A DNA stretch of 64,000 bases from Tunturiibacter empetritectus (GCF_014201375.1 NZ_JACHDZ010000004.1:248001-312000); one strand, 5' to 3'. Counted from the stretch's first letter, positions 9,919-19,126 are shown. Notes: generated by a model from the letters alone, not told the origin. Numbers and translations are program-made.

Positions 9919-10174
9919 AGAACAAGCTTATCGCACCCTGGCTAAGTTCATCATCTCTTCCTCCTACTCCAAAACCACGTCCAAAACGAAAGATATCCTA
10001 CCTTCGATAACCTTTCCGACATCACATTAATTGCGTTGTGAGACTGGCGCGCAGCTAAGTCTCGCATTGGTGAATCGAAGCCATCATTCTCCTCTACACT
10101 TAACTCAGCGAAACCAACTCTTATCGAGGCGAATCCCATCTCCTCGCATCGAATCACCAGTGAAAGCCACCCGC

Positions 10175-10305
10175 CGGCCAACGGAAGGCCCAAAGCCGAT
10201 CCCGCACCCAGAAAAGGTATACACACCACGAAGTGACCTCCCGAACCGGGGCCCCCGCAAACAGGTCTTCGGGTGGCCGAGCGCAGGGAGCCCGTCCGGC
10301 AGGAC
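10175..10305 (+). repeat. Dispersed repeat R1, variant with an extra hairpin
   Basis: This R1 copy has an inserted block containing aaacaggtcttcg and ggtggccgagcgcag, also seen in the copy at 29251. It fills most of the 420-bp gap between the Wzz gene and the Rieske oxygenase gene. The rest (9919-10174) shows no gene. Confidence 0.8.
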
Positions 10306-10337
10306 ACCGGCCTTACCCGGCCTGCCTGAGCAGCCCG

Positions 10338-11453
10338 TCAACTCCGCCAGTGCAGCGTCATTGGCCCACTCAGCGGATGCTCTCCCATCCCCTTCAGCCT
10401 CGCCTGCTTCAACGCGAAGTACCACTTCGCCGGCTTATCCGCGTCATCGATCAGCATCAGCCCCGGATGAAACCTCAACCCCTCCGCCTGCTCGATCATC
10501 GTCTCCTGATCCTGCCGCACAAACCGCGCCCCAAAAAAAGTAGCAATAGAAGTTACAAATGGAACCCAGTAAAAAACATTCCACGCCGCAACCACATCAA
10601 TCCGGCAGGTCGAAGCAGTCACCGGCGTAATCGTAGTCAAGCTCGAAAACCACTTCTCCCCCGCGCGAATCGTCTCGTACCGCCGATTCGGCAGCACAAA
10701 ATCAATCGTCGTCGTAATCGGCTCGCCATAAACTCCCAGCAATTTATAAGGCGCCGAGTTCGCGCTCGGAGCATGCGACGACATACGGAACCCAGCATTC
10801 CGCCCGTTATTCTCCCGGTCCTCCAGCGGCTCAAAGTGCTTCGTCTTCTCATGAATACTAGCCGCCGAACGCCACCACCACGCCTGGTGCACAAACGGCC
10901 CATGCGCCGGATCCATCAACCCGATAATCCCGTGGTCCACATTGCACGGCAGCTCCGCCTCCAGGTGCGCGCTCCGAAATCTCGCCGAAAACTTCGGCAC
11001 CTCCGGCACCGGCGGCAGCGCCTCCACCCCCTGCACTCGCCCCGCACCAGCCTCCGGCAGATACACCCACGCAAACCCATCGCGCTCCTCACAAGGAAAC
11101 GCCCCCGCATAAATCTTCGTCGGGTCCAGCGTCTCATGGCTCGTCAGCGAAGGAATCTCCCTGCACTGCCCGCTGCAAGGCTCAAACTTCCACCCGTGAT
11201 ACTTGCATGTCACCGTCTCCCCATCGAACCACCCAGCCGACAGCGGAATCCCCCGATGCGGACAGAGATCCCGCATCGCAAACAGCTTCCCGCCCGTCTT
11301 CCGTCCCAGCAGCAGCGGAATCCCCAGCAGCAGCGCCTTCGCCGTCTTGCCTGGACGCAGCTCCCAGGCACGCAGCGCCGGATACCAATCCCCAAAGATC
11401 AGCTCCGTCGGCGGACCAGAAGCCCCACTCATTTGTGCAGGTTCACTCATCAT
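10338..11453 (-). CDS. Rieske [2Fe-2S] aromatic ring-hydroxylating/demethylating oxygenase
   Basis: A 371-residue oxygenase alpha subunit. The Rieske cluster is C64-P-H66 with 16 residues to C83-K-Y-H86 (LCPHRGIPLS, TCKYHGWKFE). The mononuclear iron site fits NVDHGIIGLMDPAHGPFVH (about 190-209). Length and layout fit the vanillate O-demethylase/phenoxybenzoate dioxygenase branch, which hydroxylates or demethylates aromatic substrates using electrons from a separate reductase. No reductase gene is adjacent and the substrate cannot be told. Start could be either of two adjacent ATG codons. An R1 repeat lies directly downstream. Confidence 0.82.
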   Translation of the reverse strand: MMSEPAQMSGASGPPTELIFGDWYPALRAWELRPGKTAKALLLGIPLLLGRKTGGKLFAMRDLCPHRGIPLSAGWFDGETVTCKYHGWKFEPCSGQCREIPSLTSHETLDPTKIYAGAFPCEERDGFAWVYLPEAGAGRVQGVEALPPVPEVPKFSARFRSAHLEAELPCNVDHGIIGLMDPAHGPFVHQAWWWRSAASIHEKTKHFEPLEDRENNGRNAGFRMSSHAPSANSAPYKLLGVYGEPITTTIDFVLPNRRYETIRAGEKWFSSLTTITPVTASTCRIDVVAAWNVFYWVPFVTSIATFFGARFVRQDQETMIEQAEGLRFHPGLMLIDDADKPAKWYFALKQARLKGMGEHPLSGPMTLHWRS

Positions 11454-11679
11454 CAGTCAGCCTGAGTCTACGACAAACCCATCCACCCACATAAAAGTCG
11501 ACCGCGGACGCACGACACACAACGCAATCTCCCGATTCGAACAGCAACACAGACGAAAACAATCCGCCTTCTCTCTTCTCAATTCGCTTTGATCCGTCGC
11601 TACCGCCGATCGACGTTAAACCCTGCCTTTATCCGCGCTCCTCCGCCTCAATCCGCGGTCGCTCTCATACACTGTTCAC

Positions 11680-13644
11680 GTGACCAGCCCAGCCACAGAG
11701 ACATCCCCGGAGACATTCCTAGGGACGCACCGCAATCGCCTCATCCTCTTCGTCCTCTGGCTCCTCTTCTACGCAACTCTCACCCTCTTCGTCCCCCCGC
11801 TGCTCGACGACGCCGACTCCGTCCACGCCGAAGTCGCCCGCGAGATGCTCCTCCGCCACGACTGGGTCACCCTCTACGCCAACGGCATCCGCTACCTCGA
11901 AAAGGCCCCCATCCTCTACTGGAGCATGGCCCTCAGCTTCAAGCTCTTCGGCGTCAACACCGCCGCCGCGCGCCTTCCCATCGCCCTTACCGTCCTCTCG
12001 CTCGCCCTCCTCCTCGAAGCCTTCGCCCGCCGCGCCTTCAGCAGCCCTGAGCAACCTGAATCCCCCCGAGCCGGCCTCTACGCCGGCCTCATGCTTCTCT
12101 CCAGCTTCGGCATCTTCATCTTCACCCGCATCCTCCTGCCCGACGCCGACGTCTGCCTCTGGCTCACCCTCGCCCTCTTTTTCTACTGGGCCACCGAATC
12201 CAACCCAGTCCAGCAAGCCGACGCAAGCATCACCCTCTGCTGGCTCTTCGCCGCCGCCTGCGCCATCAACGTCCTCACCAAGGGCCTCATCGGCATCGTC
12301 TTCCCCCTCCTCATCGTCCTCGCCCACCTCATCCTCACCCGCCGCAGCCTCCCCGCCGTCCTAACCCGCATCCGCCAGCTCCACCCCATCTCAAGCACTA
12401 TCGTCTTCCTCGCCATCGCCGCCCCGTGGCACATCCTCATCGCCCTCGCCAACCCCACCCAGGGCCACCCCGGCGCACTCACCTTCGCGCGCGGCCACTG
12501 GTCCGTCCCCCTCCCCACCGACGGCAACGTCCACGGCTGGCTCTGGTTCTACTTCGTCAACGAGCAGCTCCTCCGCTACCTCAACCTCCGCGTCCCCCGC
12601 GACTACGACACCGTCCCACTCCCCCTCTTCTGGGCCCTCATCCTCCTCTGGATCATGCCCTGGAGCGGCTTCCTCTACCGCGCCCTCGCCACTGTCCCCT
12701 GGCGCAAAGCCCTCCGACCGCGAGTCTCCATCCGCACCCTCACCCAGCGCGAAAACACCTACCTCCTCCTCGGCCTCTGGGCCATCATTCCCGTCCTCTT
12801 CTTCTCCCTCTCAACCCGCCAGGAGTACTACGTCCTCCCCGCCCTTCCCGCCATGATCCTCCTCATCGCCGCCTGGCTCGACCGCGAAGCCACCGAAGCC
12901 GAATCCTTCACCGTCCCCAATCCCCTCGTCCGCTCCGGCCAGCGCATCTCCGTCGTCCTTCTCGTCCTGGGCTCCGTCGCCGCCCTCACCGCAGGCTTCT
13001 TCCTCCTGCACTCAGCCCCACCCAACCCCGCCATCGACCTCGCCTCCCTCCTCAAACAAAACCCCGGCGCCTACGCCCTCTCCTTCGGCCACTTCCTCGA
13101 CCTCAACGCCCAGGCCATGGGAGCCTTCCGCGACCCGCTCCTGCTCACCGCCATCGCGCTCTTCTCCGGCACCCTCGCCAACTGGCTCCTCCGCCGCGCC
13201 TACCAGCCCCACGCCGCAAACCTCTGCCTCGCCGCCGCCACCCTGGCCTTCGTCCTCGCCGCCCACGTCGGCCTGCAGATCTTCTCCCCGGTCCTGAGCT
13301 CCCGCCAACTAGCCACCGCCATCGAGCCCGAACTAAAGCCCAGCGACATCATCGTCATCCACGGCGAATACGAGAGCGCCAGCACCCTCGGCTTCTATCT
13401 CCAACGAGATGACCTCCACATCCTCAACGGCCGCAGCTCCAATCTCTGGTACGGCTCCTTCTTCCCCGACGCCCCACCCATCTTCGAAGACGCTCTCTCC
13501 CTCAAAGTCCGTTGGCTTGAACCTCGCCGCATCTTCCTCTGGCAAAATCTCTCCGACCCGGTGCCTTCACTCCCCGGCAAGACCTTCTTCATCGCTCAGA
13601 GCGGCGGCAAAGAGATCCTGAGCAACCAGCCCAACCCCTATTGA
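11680..13644 (+). CDS. Glycosyltransferase family 39 (ArnT/PMT-like) membrane protein
   Basis: A 654-residue polytopic membrane protein. The N-terminal DDADSVHAEVAREML (about 41-55) supplies the conserved acidic residues of the first periplasmic loop of GT-C enzymes, and YLEKAPILYWSMA matches the ArnT-like loop. About a dozen membrane segments follow, then a C-terminal soluble region of about 150 residues. Family members transfer a sugar from a polyprenyl-phosphate donor to lipid A or protein; donor and acceptor are unknown here. GTG is the chosen start because no ATG fits upstream of the conserved loop. Coding DNA is extremely C-rich. Confidence 0.85.
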   Translation: MTSPATETSPETFLGTHRNRLILFVLWLLFYATLTLFVPPLLDDADSVHAEVAREMLLRHDWVTLYANGIRYLEKAPILYWSMALSFKLFGVNTAAARLPIALTVLSLALLLEAFARRAFSSPEQPESPRAGLYAGLMLLSSFGIFIFTRILLPDADVCLWLTLALFFYWATESNPVQQADASITLCWLFAAACAINVLTKGLIGIVFPLLIVLAHLILTRRSLPAVLTRIRQLHPISSTIVFLAIAAPWHILIALANPTQGHPGALTFARGHWSVPLPTDGNVHGWLWFYFVNEQLLRYLNLRVPRDYDTVPLPLFWALILLWIMPWSGFLYRALATVPWRKALRPRVSIRTLTQRENTYLLLGLWAIIPVLFFSLSTRQEYYVLPALPAMILLIAAWLDREATEAESFTVPNPLVRSGQRISVVLLVLGSVAALTAGFFLLHSAPPNPAIDLASLLKQNPGAYALSFGHFLDLNAQAMGAFRDPLLLTAIALFSGTLANWLLRRAYQPHAANLCLAAATLAFVLAAHVGLQIFSPVLSSRQLATAIEPELKPSDIIVIHGEYESASTLGFYLQRDDLHILNGRSSNLWYGSFFPDAPPIFEDALSLKVRWLEPRRIFLWQNLSDPVPSLPGKTFFIAQSGGKEILSNQPNPY

Positions 13645-13645
13645 A

Positions 13646-13822
13646 GTCCTGCCGGACGGGCTCCCTGCGCGGGAAGCGGGCGTTCACACGCCGTTTTAGA
13701 GCTTCGCGTGATCCTCCCGTTGGTCGGCACAACCTACCTCGCGACCAACGGGAGCGCCAACCGAAGGGGTATACAAGTCACGAAGTGACCGCCGCCCGCG
13801 CAGGGCGCCCGTCCGGCAGGAC
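13646..13822. repeat. Dispersed repeat R1, full copy with 28-bp terminal inverted repeats
   Basis: The best-preserved full element (177 bp). The outer 28 bp at 13646-13673 and 13795-13822 are inverted repeats with a single mismatch. Inner blocks cctcccgttggtcg and cgaccaacgggag are inverted too. This is a MITE-like layout, but no transposase or target duplication is visible. It starts two bases after the GT39 stop codon. Confidence 0.88.
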
Positions 13823-13861
13823 ATCATCTTTTGAAAAGGGGGTTCCTACAGACCAGCCTTA

Positions 13862-14152
13862 CTAATCCGTCTTCCAAACAAACAAAAACTCCTCATTACT
13901 AGACGTAGCCAGACTGATCTGCTGCTGCCGGGCAGCCCGGCTCAACGCCGATCGGATGTTCTCCTTCGAATCCGGAAGCTGTGCCAGCGGAATCTTCAAC
14001 GCGCTCCCAGGCGCAAGCTGCGCAATATCACCCAACAGCTGTGAAATGATCTCTTTGTGTTTCCCATCCCGACCCTTGGGGACATTGACCTGCAACACCG
14101 ACTCGAACTTCATAACCTTCGACGCAAACTCGCCATCGTCACTTCCCATCAT
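13862..14152 (-). CDS. Small hypothetical protein
   Basis: A 97-residue soluble protein, no recognised domain; it begins MMGSDDGEFASKVMKFESVLQV and ends SNEEFLFVWKTD. The segment IRSALSRAARQQQISLATS near the C-terminus looks basic and helical. The start is placed at the ATG pair just after AAGGGAGAGG; the second ATG (14149) has the better spacing. An upstream open stretch in the same frame looks non-coding. It is divergent from the response regulator gene across about 200 bp and may share its control region. Confidence 0.6.
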   Translation of the reverse strand: MMGSDDGEFASKVMKFESVLQVNVPKGRDGKHKEIISQLLGDIAQLAPGSALKIPLAQLPDSKENIRSALSRAARQQQISLATSSNEEFLFVWKTD

Positions 14153-14347
14153 CCTCTCCCTTATCGTGATCTGAAACTGACGTGACGCTAACGTAACACT
14201 AAACACAAACAGATGCACCACCAAGTTGACAGGTTGCTTTTCTCAACAGACCTCAACACGCCCTAAACTCCCCCATAACTGACAGATTTAAAAGAGTTAA
14301 CCCGTATCAACCAAACAGGTCTACGGTCAAAGTAGAAGGTGAAACCC

Positions 14348-14872
14348 ATGACCGCCACAAACGTAAAGCTGCAGATTGAAGTCGTCCCAGTCGCAGAAGT
14401 CCCCACCGAAGACATAGTCGCCGTCCCCAAAAGAACCAGGCCAGTCGTCCTCATCGTCGACGACGAGCGAGTCATCGCCGACACTCTCGCCATGATCCTC
14501 TCCCGCAGCGGCTTCTCCACCCTCACCGCCTACGACGGCCTCACCGGACTAGAAACCGCCCAGGACGCCCTCCCCGACCTCCTCATCTCCGACGTCGTCA
14601 TGCCCGTAATGACCGGCGTCGAACTCGCCATCGCCGTCACCCAGATGATTCCCACCTGCAAGATCCTCTTATTCTCCGGCCAGGCCGCCGCCGTCGATCT
14701 CCTAAAAGAGGCACGCAACGCCGGCCACAACTTCACCACCCTTACCAAACCCGTTCATCCCACCGACATGCTCCAGCGCATCTCCGAGTGCCTTGCGACA
14801 CCAAAGACCACCTTCCCGCATACACAAAGCACCGACGACTCCTTAGACCCCGCAATCGTCCTCGTCCACTAA
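14348..14872 (+). CDS. Single-domain response regulator (CheY-like receiver)
   Basis: A 174-residue protein: a variable N-terminus of about 35 residues, then one receiver domain. It shows the acidic pair (VDDER), the phospho-acceptor aspartate in LLISDVVMP, the conserved Ser of LLFSGQAA and the Lys of LTKPV. There is no output domain, so it works through partner proteins or as a phospho-relay. The start follows GAAGGTG with six bases of spacing. No histidine kinase gene lies nearby. Confidence 0.88.
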   Translation: MTATNVKLQIEVVPVAEVPTEDIVAVPKRTRPVVLIVDDERVIADTLAMILSRSGFSTLTAYDGLTGLETAQDALPDLLISDVVMPVMTGVELAIAVTQMIPTCKILLFSGQAAAVDLLKEARNAGHNFTTLTKPVHPTDMLQRISECLATPKTTFPHTQSTDDSLDPAIVLVH

Positions 14873-14885
14873 CCTGTCGAACGCC

Positions 14886-15046
14886 CGGAGAGCCGCCGAC
14901 CCACTTCGTGGTGTATACCGGCTTCGCCCCAGGCCTCCCGATGGTGGACGGAAGATATCTCATCGCGACCAACGGGAGCGCCAGCCGAAGGGGTATACAA
15001 GTCACGAAGTGACCGCCCTCCGCGCAGGAGGCCCGTCCGGCAGGAC
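14886..15046 (+). repeat. Dispersed repeat R1 copy reaching into the WYL regulator gene
   Basis: Contains the R1 blocks gaccaacggga, gtatac and gtcacgaagtgac, a hairpin CCTCC-gcgca-GGAGG and the R1 end. The left half is degenerate. The right 45 bp overlap the 3' end of the convergent regulator gene. Confidence 0.82.
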
Positions 15047-15727
15047 ATAATTCTTGTCCGCTTGCTTCACAAAGTCCTCCAGCCTCTGCCCCTTCTTCTG
15101 CACAAACTCCCGCCCCAGCACATCTACCTCCTGCATCCGGTCAATCCGAAACACCCTGAAGTCCTTCCGCAGCTCGCACCACGCCGCCAGCGTCCACGCC
15201 CCACCCCAGAAGTACAGCGCCAGCGGCCTCACCGCGCGCTCGCTGCTCTGCCCATCCTCCTTCGCATAGCAAAACGCCACCGCCCGCCTGCCCACGCAAG
15301 CATCATGCAGCAGATCCAGCCGCTCCTTCAAAGACTGCACCATCCGAAACCCCGGCGCATACATCAGGATGGAATCCAGCCGCTCCCGCAGATCCGCCGG
15401 CAGCACCGCCTCAATCCGCTGCAGCGCCTGATCCACCGAAGCCACGCTCGCAGCCCCGCCCCACGCCTGCACCATCCGTGCCCCCAGCACCAGCGCCGTC
15501 AGCTCATCCCGCGTAAACATCAGCGGAGGCAAGTCCATATCCCGCCGCAGCGTATATCCAACCCCGGCCTCCCCCTCAATCGGCATCCCCGAGATCTGCA
15601 GATCGCGCACATCCCGATAGATTGTCCGCTCCGACACCTCGAGCTTCTCCGCCAGCATCCGCGCCGTCTGCAACCTGCCGCCGCGCAGCACCCGTACGAT
15701 CCGGAAGAGTCGATCAGCCCGTCGCAT
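15002..15727 (-). CDS. WYL-domain transcriptional regulator (YafY/DeoR type)
   Basis: A 241-residue regulator: an N-terminal winged helix-turn-helix (ADRLFRIVRVLRGGRLQTARMLAEKLEVSERTIYRDV), then a WYL domain (about 140-220), which in this family senses ligands such as nucleic-acid fragments or metabolites. It probably represses or activates its own or nearby genes. The last 15 or so residues (YVLPDGPPARRAVTS) are encoded by an R1 repeat, so the original C-terminus has been replaced or extended by repeat DNA. Confidence 0.85.
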   Translation of the reverse strand: MRRADRLFRIVRVLRGGRLQTARMLAEKLEVSERTIYRDVRDLQISGMPIEGEAGVGYTLRRDMDLPPLMFTRDELTALVLGARMVQAWGGAASVASVDQALQRIEAVLPADLRERLDSILMYAPGFRMVQSLKERLDLLHDACVGRRAVAFCYAKEDGQSSERAVRPLALYFWGGAWTLAAWCELRKDFRVFRIDRMQEVDVLGREFVQKKGQRLEDFVKQADKNYVLPDGPPARRAVTS

Positions 15728-15795
15728 GCACCTATCCTAGTTTGCGCGCCATACCAAAGAGAAACGTCTTGTTGGCACCCAGAAAATGACTCCCC

Positions 15796-15876
15796 GCGAC
15801 CAACGGGAGCGCCAACCGAAGGGGTATACCCGTCACGAAGTGACCGCGCGCCGCGCAGGCGGCCCGTCCGGCAGGA
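15796..15876 (+). repeat. Dispersed repeat R1, half copy
   Basis: An 81-bp copy running from gcgaccaacgggag to gtccggcaggac, with a CGCC-gcgca-GGCG hairpin. It lies between the WYL regulator and the VOC protein genes. Confidence 0.85.
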
Positions 15877-15892
15877 CGCTCAAGCAGGACAC

Positions 15893-16279
15893 TCAAATCG
15901 AAGTATGCAGACCAATATGATTCCCCTCCGTATCCTTCAAGCAAGCAAACGCGCCATGCCCCCCGGGAATCACAGTACGCGGCATCAGCATCAACCCACC
16001 AGCCTCGCGAACCCGAGCGATCACAGCATCCAGCTCGCCATCGCAGTTTAGATAGACCATGGTCCCGCCCCCACCAGGCTTCCTGAACGGCCGCTTCACC
16101 AGCGCGCCAGCCACACCGCCCGCAGCCACCGGAAACACCCGCATCGGATCGCCAAAGTCGCCAAAATCATCCTTCTGCATCCTGCGATCGAGAATCGTCT
16201 CGTAGAACCTCGCTGCCCGCTCCAGATCGGCACACGGAATCTCGAACCAAACCGCCCCTGACTTCGGCTGTTCCTTCAT
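15893..16279 (-). CDS. VOC-superfamily (glyoxalase/bleomycin-resistance-like) protein
   Basis: A 128-residue protein with the two beta-alpha-beta-beta-beta modules of the vicinal oxygen chelate fold: VWFEIPCADLERAARFYETIL at the start and TMVYLNCDGELDAVIARVREAGG, then TEGNHIGLH at the end. Such small proteins bind a metal or act as resistance/isomerase proteins; the substrate cannot be assigned. The start is the ATG that follows GGAGG. It is the first gene of a minus-strand group with the TetR gene upstream. Confidence 0.8.
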   Translation of the reverse strand: MKEQPKSGAVWFEIPCADLERAARFYETILDRRMQKDDFGDFGDPMRVFPVAAGGVAGALVKRPFRKPGGGGTMVYLNCDGELDAVIARVREAGGLMLMPRTVIPGGHGAFACLKDTEGNHIGLHTSI

Positions 16280-16406
16280 ATTGCCTCCTCTGACATTACG
16301 AACACAGACGAAGCATACTGACACCCTACTGACACCGTACTGTCAGGAGCCTTTACCGAATCTCATCAAAATCCACCCACCCGGTATCCCCTCAGGCACC
16401 TATTTC

Positions 16407-17048
16407 CTAAGCAGATTCCCGCACAGTACAAGCCTCCAGGTAAGCGCACACCAGAAACACCAGCTCCTGACGCAAACCCTCAAAATGCTTCTCCGGATCA
16501 CCGGACTCCAGCAATCTCCGGCTCACCCCGGCCATTGCACTCATCAACATCGAAGCCACAATCTGCGGATCCTTCGTCAGCCGATCGCGCGCCGTTATCA
16601 GCATCCCAACAAGCGCCTTATTCGTCTCTACGCCGTTTCTCAGCGCAATCTTCGCTCCATCTACATCCGAGCTCACCGAGTACAACGCCACACTCGTCTT
16701 CGCATCCCTCATCTTCGCCTCAAGAAACGCGTTGATCAGGGCCGTCGCCATCTCCTTCAGACCCTTTCCCCGCTCCTCTCTGCACACCCTGCGCATCGCC
16801 CCGGCCACCTCATCGAGATGTCGTATCAACGCCGCCTGCAACAACGAGCTCTTATTCGGAAAGTATTGATACAACGTCCCCACCGACACCCCCGCCCGCG
16901 ACGCAACCCGCGTCGTCGTCAACCGTTCCTTCCCCACACTCAACAAAACCTGAATGGTCGCCTCCAGAATCGCATCCACGCTCGCAGCCGAACGCGCCTG
17001 AACCGGCGATTTACGCGGCTCCAGCAGCACCTGGGAACGTTGCGTCAA
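16407..17048 (-). CDS. TetR-family transcriptional regulator
   Basis: A 213-residue repressor-type regulator. The N-terminal helix-turn-helix is clear (VDAILEATIQVLLSVGKERLTTTRVASRAGVSVGTLYQYFPNKSSLL, about 24-69), followed by an all-helical ligand domain. A TTG start is chosen because AGGAG lies seven bases upstream and no ATG fits. It is divergent from the aldo/keto reductase gene across 131 bp that contain three 21-bp-spaced repeats, so it probably controls that gene. Confidence 0.87.
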   Translation of the reverse strand: MTQRSQVLLEPRKSPVQARSAASVDAILEATIQVLLSVGKERLTTTRVASRAGVSVGTLYQYFPNKSSLLQAALIRHLDEVAGAMRRVCREERGKGLKEMATALINAFLEAKMRDAKTSVALYSVSSDVDGAKIALRNGVETNKALVGMLITARDRLTKDPQIVASMLMSAMAGVSRRLLESGDPEKHFEGLRQELVFLVCAYLEACTVRESA

Positions 17049-17110
17049 ATGCGAACTCCTAACCTGAGGCTTTCTTCATCTAACCACAGGTAACCGCGAC
17101 AGCGACAGCA

Positions 17111-17164
17111 GCGCACAGACAAGAGCAAGCAGCGCACCGACAAACCGCACCCGCGCACAGACAA
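17111..17164 (+). promoter_or_regulatory. Three direct repeats at exact 21-bp spacing (operator candidate)
   Basis: The 12-mer GCGCAMMGACAA (gcgcacagacaa, gcgcaccgacaa, gcgcacagacaa) begins at 17111, 17132 and 17153. The 21-bp period puts all three on one face of the helix. The last copy abuts the AGGAG of the aldo/keto reductase gene, so protein bound there would block its expression. Confidence 0.5.
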
Positions 17165-17179
17165 AAAAGGAGCAACAGC

Positions 17180-18064
17180 ATGACGCAACAGACCAATCTA
17201 GCCGGAACCTTCACCTTCCCCGGCACCTCGATGACCGTGAACCGCATGGGCTACGGCGCCATGCAACTCGCCGGCCCCCACGTCTTCGGCCCGCCGAAAG
17301 ACAGAGACGTCGCCCTCGCCGTCCTCCGCGAAGCCATCGCCGACGGCGTCAACCACATCGACACCAGCGACTTCTACGGACCCCACGTCACCAACCAGAT
17401 CATCAAAGAAGCCCTCCACCCCTACCCCGACGGCCTCGTCATCGTAACCAAAGTAGGCGCCCGCCGCGGCGCAGACGCTTCCTGGAACCCAGCCCTCTCC
17501 CGCCAGGACATCATCGACGCCGTCCACGACAACCTACGCAACCTCGCCCTCGACCAACTCGACGTCGTCAACCTCCGCGTCGGAGGACTTGCCGGCCCAA
17601 CCAAAGGCTCCATCGAAGCCCCCCTCACCGTCCTCGCCGAACTCAAAGCCCAGGGCCTCATCCGCCACCTCGGCCTCAGCAACGTCTCCCCCGGTCAGCT
17701 CGCCGAAGCGCAAAAAATAACCCCCATCGTCTGCATCCAGAACCTCTACAACGTAGCCCACCGCACCGACGACGCCTTCCTCGACGACCTCGCCAGGCAA
17801 GGCATAGCCTACGTCCCCTTCTTCCCCCTCGGAGGCTTCACACCCCTGCAATCCGCGGTACTCGATTCAGCCGCAGCCTCCCTCCAATCCACCCCCATGC
17901 AGGTAGCCCAAGCCTGGCTCCTCCAGCGCTCCCCCAACATGCTCCTCATCCCCGGCACCTCATCCCTCAACCACCTGCGCGAGAACCTCAAAGCCGCAAC
18001 CCTCGAACTCCCACCCGCAACCATCACCAGCCTCAACGCAATCGCTACAGCGCCGAAGCCCTAG
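17180..18064 (+). CDS. Aldo/keto reductase
   Basis: A 294-residue (beta/alpha)8 NADPH-dependent oxidoreductase. GYGAMQL at the start, HIDTSDFYG (catalytic Asp and Tyr), VTKVG (catalytic Lys) and the late nucleotide-binding segment LLIPGTSSLNHLRENLKA are all present. The usual catalytic His is replaced by Arg in DVVNLRVGG, a change that some members of this branch share. AGGAG precedes the ATG. The divergent TetR gene and three operator-like repeats suggest induction by a small molecule. Confidence 0.88.
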   Translation: MTQQTNLAGTFTFPGTSMTVNRMGYGAMQLAGPHVFGPPKDRDVALAVLREAIADGVNHIDTSDFYGPHVTNQIIKEALHPYPDGLVIVTKVGARRGADASWNPALSRQDIIDAVHDNLRNLALDQLDVVNLRVGGLAGPTKGSIEAPLTVLAELKAQGLIRHLGLSNVSPGQLAEAQKITPIVCIQNLYNVAHRTDDAFLDDLARQGIAYVPFFPLGGFTPLQSAVLDSAAASLQSTPMQVAQAWLLQRSPNMLLIPGTSSLNHLRENLKAATLELPPATITSLNAIATAPKP

Positions 18065-18234
18065 CGCGATAACCAGGCACGATAACCAAGCGCGTCTCAA
18101 CTCGTCTATAGGCATGAGCGCCACTGGCAGTCACAGTGGCGTTCTGTGCTCTACTATCCGCACCGCAGTTGCGTGTGGCGATACGGGCCGGTATGCGCCG
18201 ACCGGAAGCGGAAATCCGTATTCTGGAGAACTCC

Positions 18235-18942
18235 ATGCCGAAGAACGTGATCTGTCTTCTCGCCCTCGTATGTTTTGTGGCGGTTGCCTTGCCCGGCGGA
18301 ACCCGGCAGGTACAAGCGCAGGGGCCACCGGCTCCCTATCCAGCCGCCGCTCCTCTCGACCAGTACCTCATCCCGGACAAAGCTGCAGAGATCGACCTCG
18401 CTCGCAGCGCCGCTCCCGCATCTATCTCCGACCAGGCCGAGGTGCTCGTGTTCACCAGGGACGGATACGTCACCGCAGCGAAGGGCGGAAATGGCTTTGT
18501 CTGTCTGGTCGAGCGGTCATGGGCCAAGTCCACCGACGATCCCGAGTTCTGGAGCCCCAAAATCAGGGCACCCCACTGCCTGAATGCGCCAGCCGCAAAG
18601 ACCTATCTGCCCATCGTCCTCAGGAAGACCACCCTCGTGCTCGCGGGAAAGTCAAACATCGAGATCGCGCAGACTCTCCAAGCGTCATGGGAGAAAAAAG
18701 AGTTCCCGGCGCTCGAGCCGAATGCGATGTGCTACATGATGTCGAAGCAGCAGTACCTCAGCGACAATGATGTGCACTGGCATCCGCACATGATGTGGTA
18801 CGTTCCGGGCGACTCGGCTAAGAGTTGGGAAGCCAATCTGCCGGGCGTGCCGGTGATTGCGGGCAATGTCCCCGAAGACCGGATGACCATCTTCATGATA
18901 GTTGTTGACCACTGGTCCGACGGCACGCAGTTTACCCACTAA
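18235..18942 (+). CDS. Exported protein of unknown function
   Basis: A 235-residue protein with a signal peptide (MPKNVICLLALVCFVAVALPGGTRQVQAQ, cleavage likely after AQA). I do not recognise the family. The mature part has four Cys, a His/Met-rich stretch DVHWHPHMMWYVPGD and the ending MTIFMIVVDHWSDGTQFTH, which could suggest metal binding. The start follows GGAG with good spacing; an upstream in-frame ATG gives an implausible leader. It stands alone, followed by a full R1 element. Confidence 0.7.
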   Translation: MPKNVICLLALVCFVAVALPGGTRQVQAQGPPAPYPAAAPLDQYLIPDKAAEIDLARSAAPASISDQAEVLVFTRDGYVTAAKGGNGFVCLVERSWAKSTDDPEFWSPKIRAPHCLNAPAAKTYLPIVLRKTTLVLAGKSNIEIAQTLQASWEKKEFPALEPNAMCYMMSKQQYLSDNDVHWHPHMMWYVPGDSAKSWEANLPGVPVIAGNVPEDRMTIFMIVVDHWSDGTQFTH

Positions 18943-18951
18943 AAGACGCTG

Positions 18952-19126
18952 CCCTGCCGGACGGGCTCCCTACGCGGGAAGCGGGCGTTCACACGCCTCT
19001 TTAAAGCTTCGCGTGGTCCTCCCGTTGGTCGGCACAATCTTCCTCGCGACCAACGGGAGCGCCAACCGAAGGGGTATACCCATCACGAAGTGATCGCTCC
19101 ACGCGCAGTGGGCCCGTCCGGCAGGA
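18952..19126. repeat. Dispersed repeat R1, full inverted copy
   Basis: About 175 bp, with the same two-arm structure as the copy at 13646. Its hairpin is CCAC-gcgca-GTGG. It lies between the 3' ends of the exported-protein gene and dnaB, which converge. Confidence 0.85.

Noticed and set aside
17111..17164. Three 12-mers at regular spacing as a mini CRISPR array
   Set aside because: Spacers of 9 bp and units of 12 bp are far too short; a regulator-site array is a better explanation.
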